Source: Eubacteriales bacterium (GTDB lineage: Bacteria > Bacillota > Clostridia > JAQUNY01). From it: a DNA stretch of 6,997 bases. Positions within the stretch are counted from its first letter, which is position 1. The number at the start of each line of letters is the position of its first letter. The stretch spans positions 1 to 6,997 of the forward strand of contig JAQUNY010000082.1 of the NCBI GenBank assembly GCA_028717405.1, read 5' to 3'. This document shows positions 5,890 to 6,997 of the stretch, piece after piece. The notes beneath the pieces are model-generated. The model worked only from the letters and a program-made list of their open reading frames with translations. It was not told the origin of the DNA and did not search any database. The translations under genes and the position numbers were made by a program.

Positions 5890-6672
5890 CTATTTTTTCT
5901 CCCGGCCGGACTCGTCAAACGAACGCATCAGTCCCGTCGGCCTGTGGCTTGTATCAAGGCGTGTCATGGCGGTTTCATCAACCATAAAATCGATCCACAT
6001 ATAATGCATATGCTTACCCTCTTTCACTTCAACGCCGTGGTCCGCGCCGAGAGGTATATGCATCAGGACATTTCCACCCATCGGGATATATTCGCCGTCT
6101 ATGATCACATCCATATCATTTTCAGGAAAGCTGAAAAAGAACTGGTCAAGCATCGGATGGTCATGTGGTTTTACCAGGTCATATCCAAAGGATTCAACAG
6201 ACCCAATGCAAAATCCGGGTATGTTGCGCTGCTCTACCATGACCCTGCTGATAGTCTTTTCACTTTTGTTGCGGTCGACATACTGCTTTGAAGTTTTATA
6301 AAGCTGTGTCACGGGAAATACGGTGCCGTATTTCTTTAGTTCCTCATCATCTCCCCTGCTGACTTTCCAGCGGACTTCAAGCAGCTGGGCATTGCTGAGC
6401 GCTTTGATCACAAGATCCATATCAGGCGCAGGAATGAAAGTCACCCTCTCGTCATAGGAATAATCCCTGTTGCCGGAAGCAAAAACCACTTTCCCTTCTA
6501 TGAGTATGAAGATGCGGTAAAATCCGCAGTTGCCGGAAAAATCCATGAGACCTTCGCCCGGTATGGTGTGATGGTATGTTTCCGCGCCGGCGATCGAATC
6601 CTTGCAAAGCTGCAGTGACCTTCTTTTATTAAAGTCTGTGTCGATCTTTTCCATAATGATTTTTTTTGCCAT
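5890..6672 (-). CDS. Two-domain cupin protein of unknown function
   Basis: I recognise the cupin fold but not the specific family. The C-terminal half (about 140-230) has a good cupin signature: GYDLVKPHDH with H170 and H172, Q177 in place of the usual Glu, then GNVLMHIPLGADHG matching G(X)nPxGxxH with H212. This forms a likely metal site. H221 and H223 (KHMHYMW) are extra histidines nearby. The N-terminal half (about 45-100: FYRIFILIEGKVVFASG, then VTFIPAPDMDLVI) looks like a second, metal-free cupin, similar in style to the sugar-sensing half of AraC-type regulators. No helix-turn-helix follows; the protein ends with a charged tail at 260 aa. The ATG at 6672 has AAGGAG (6686-6691) 13 nt upstream, rather far; Met7 has no site of its own. 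It is the first gene of the - strand operon, 81 bp ahead of the isomerase gene. A sugar isomerase/epimerase or a ligand-binding role are both possible; this is inference. Confidence 0.85.
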   Translation of the reverse strand: MAKKIIMEKIDTDFNKRRSLQLCKDSIAGAETYHHTIPGEGLMDFSGNCGFYRIFILIEGKVVFASGNRDYSYDERVTFIPAPDMDLVIKALSNAQLLEVRWKVSRGDDEELKKYGTVFPVTQLYKTSKQYVDRNKSEKTISRVMVEQRNIPGFCIGSVESFGYDLVKPHDHPMLDQFFFSFPENDMDVIIDGEYIPMGGNVLMHIPLGADHGVEVKEGKHMHYMWIDFMVDETAMTRLDTSHRPTGLMRSFDESGREKK

Positions 6673-6803
6673 TGCCGTCTATTCTCTCCTTATTTCTATA
6701 ATAATCAGTGTAGATTTATGTCTGCTCAAACCAAGCTGCATATCCATCGGCCTTAATTCAATCAGGCAGACTTAGAAAATGGCAGAACAACGAGATCACG
6801 TTT

Positions 6804-6809
6804 ATTATA
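6804..6809 (-). promoter_or_regulatory. Probable -10 element of the cupin/isomerase/epimerase/oxidoreductase operon promoter
   Basis: On the - strand a perfect TATAAT lies here, upstream of the first operon gene, giving a start near 6797 and a leader of about 125 nt. The -35 region is poor: TTTTAC is the best nearby hexamer, at a short 15-bp spacing, so an activator may be needed. A second, weaker candidate nearer the gene is TTGAGC with GATTAT 17 bp downstream (about 6701-6729). I found no catabolite-repression box or other known operator by eye. Confidence 0.4.
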
Positions 6810-6883
6810 CAGTTAAAGTGAAAGGTAAAACATCATAATATTTTACGGAAATATCAAAAATTTTTACAGTTTATGGGGTGCTA

Positions 6884-6928
6884 GAAAGGGGACGGTCCTG
6901 GGTAAGACAGGGGACGGTTCTCTGTCTT
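6884..6928. repeat. G-rich REP-like repeat, copy 1 (45 bp)
   Basis: This copy starts GAAAGGGGACGGTCCTGGG and ends ACGGTTCTCTGTCTT. It holds two internal GGGGACGGTYCT words (6888-6899 and 6910-6921) and an inverted pair AAGACAG/CTGTCTT (6904-6910 and 6922-6928). With the following bases to 6940 a longer hairpin can form, since GGTCCTGGG at 6894 pairs with CCCAGACC at 6933-6940. From memory, such GGGGACGGTTCT repeats are scattered in many Clostridia genomes, sometimes near REP-associated Y1 transposases; that link is not shown here. Confidence 0.8.
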
Positions 6929-6950
6929 GTTTCCCAGACCAGGGCAACAG

Positions 6951-6994
6951 GAAAGGGGCGGTCCTGGGTAAGACAGGGGACGGTTCTCTGTCTT
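6951..6994. repeat. G-rich REP-like repeat, copy 2 (44 bp)
   Basis: It is nearly identical to copy 1, 67 bp away, differing by one missing A (GGGGCGGTCCT instead of GGGGACGGTCCT). The copy is complete to CTGTCTT at 6994, three bases before the window ends, so further copies or an associated element could lie just outside. The 22 bp between the copies form the closing arm of the copy 1 hairpin plus a short G/A-rich stretch. Confidence 0.8.
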
Positions 6995-6997
6995 ATG

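Noticed and set aside
4604..6291. + strand open frames opposite the isomerase and cupin genes (4604-5245, 5342-5728, 5842-6291)
   Set aside because: They overlap strongly supported - strand genes and their products are low-complexity or unrecognisable.
6884..6994. CRISPR array
   Set aside because: Only two G-rich copies with internal sub-repeats and a 22-bp gap are present, and no cas gene is in view; a REP-like repeat fits better.

Overview
The window looks like a chromosomal stretch from an anaerobic Firmicute, probably a Clostridia member. Three things suggest this: a clostridial-looking ArgH, an oxygen-sensitive glycyl-radical-enzyme activase with two extra ferredoxin clusters, and strong purine-rich ribosome binding sites in front of every gene. 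G-rich GGGGACGGTTCT repeats at the right edge fit the same group. The assignment is an inference from protein and repeat style; no rRNA or other taxonomic marker is present.

Left part (1-1500): the 3' end of argH on the + strand runs in from outside the window. It ends just before a hairpin terminator whose U-tract serves the opposite strand. Facing it is a small unrecognised gene (103 aa, - strand). That gene has a good predicted promoter, a leader with two small hairpins, and a cluster of short tandem repeats directly upstream of the -35 box.

Centre and right (1498-6672): five genes, all on the - strand. In transcription order they are a two-domain cupin protein, a class I mannose-6-phosphate-isomerase-type protein, a TIM-barrel sugar isomerase/epimerase, a Gfo/Idh/MocA NAD(P)-dependent oxidoreductase and, after a 158-bp gap, a glycyl-radical-enzyme activase. 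The first four are closely spaced and read as an operon for converting a sugar, sugar acid or polyol. No kinase, transporter, classical regulator or glycyl-radical enzyme is visible, so the substrate cannot be named. The activase has its own predicted promoter, with an imperfect palindrome over the probable transcription start, so it may be regulated separately.

Right edge (6673-6997): a probable promoter for the operon, then a 44-45-bp G-rich repeat present twice, 67 bp apart, and able to fold into a hairpin. It resembles dispersed REP-like repeats and may continue beyond the window.

I see no proof of a wholly new system. The best leads are the unassigned carbohydrate operon headed by a cupin protein without a DNA-binding domain, the activase without a visible partner, and the two regulatory-looking repeat/palindrome regions.
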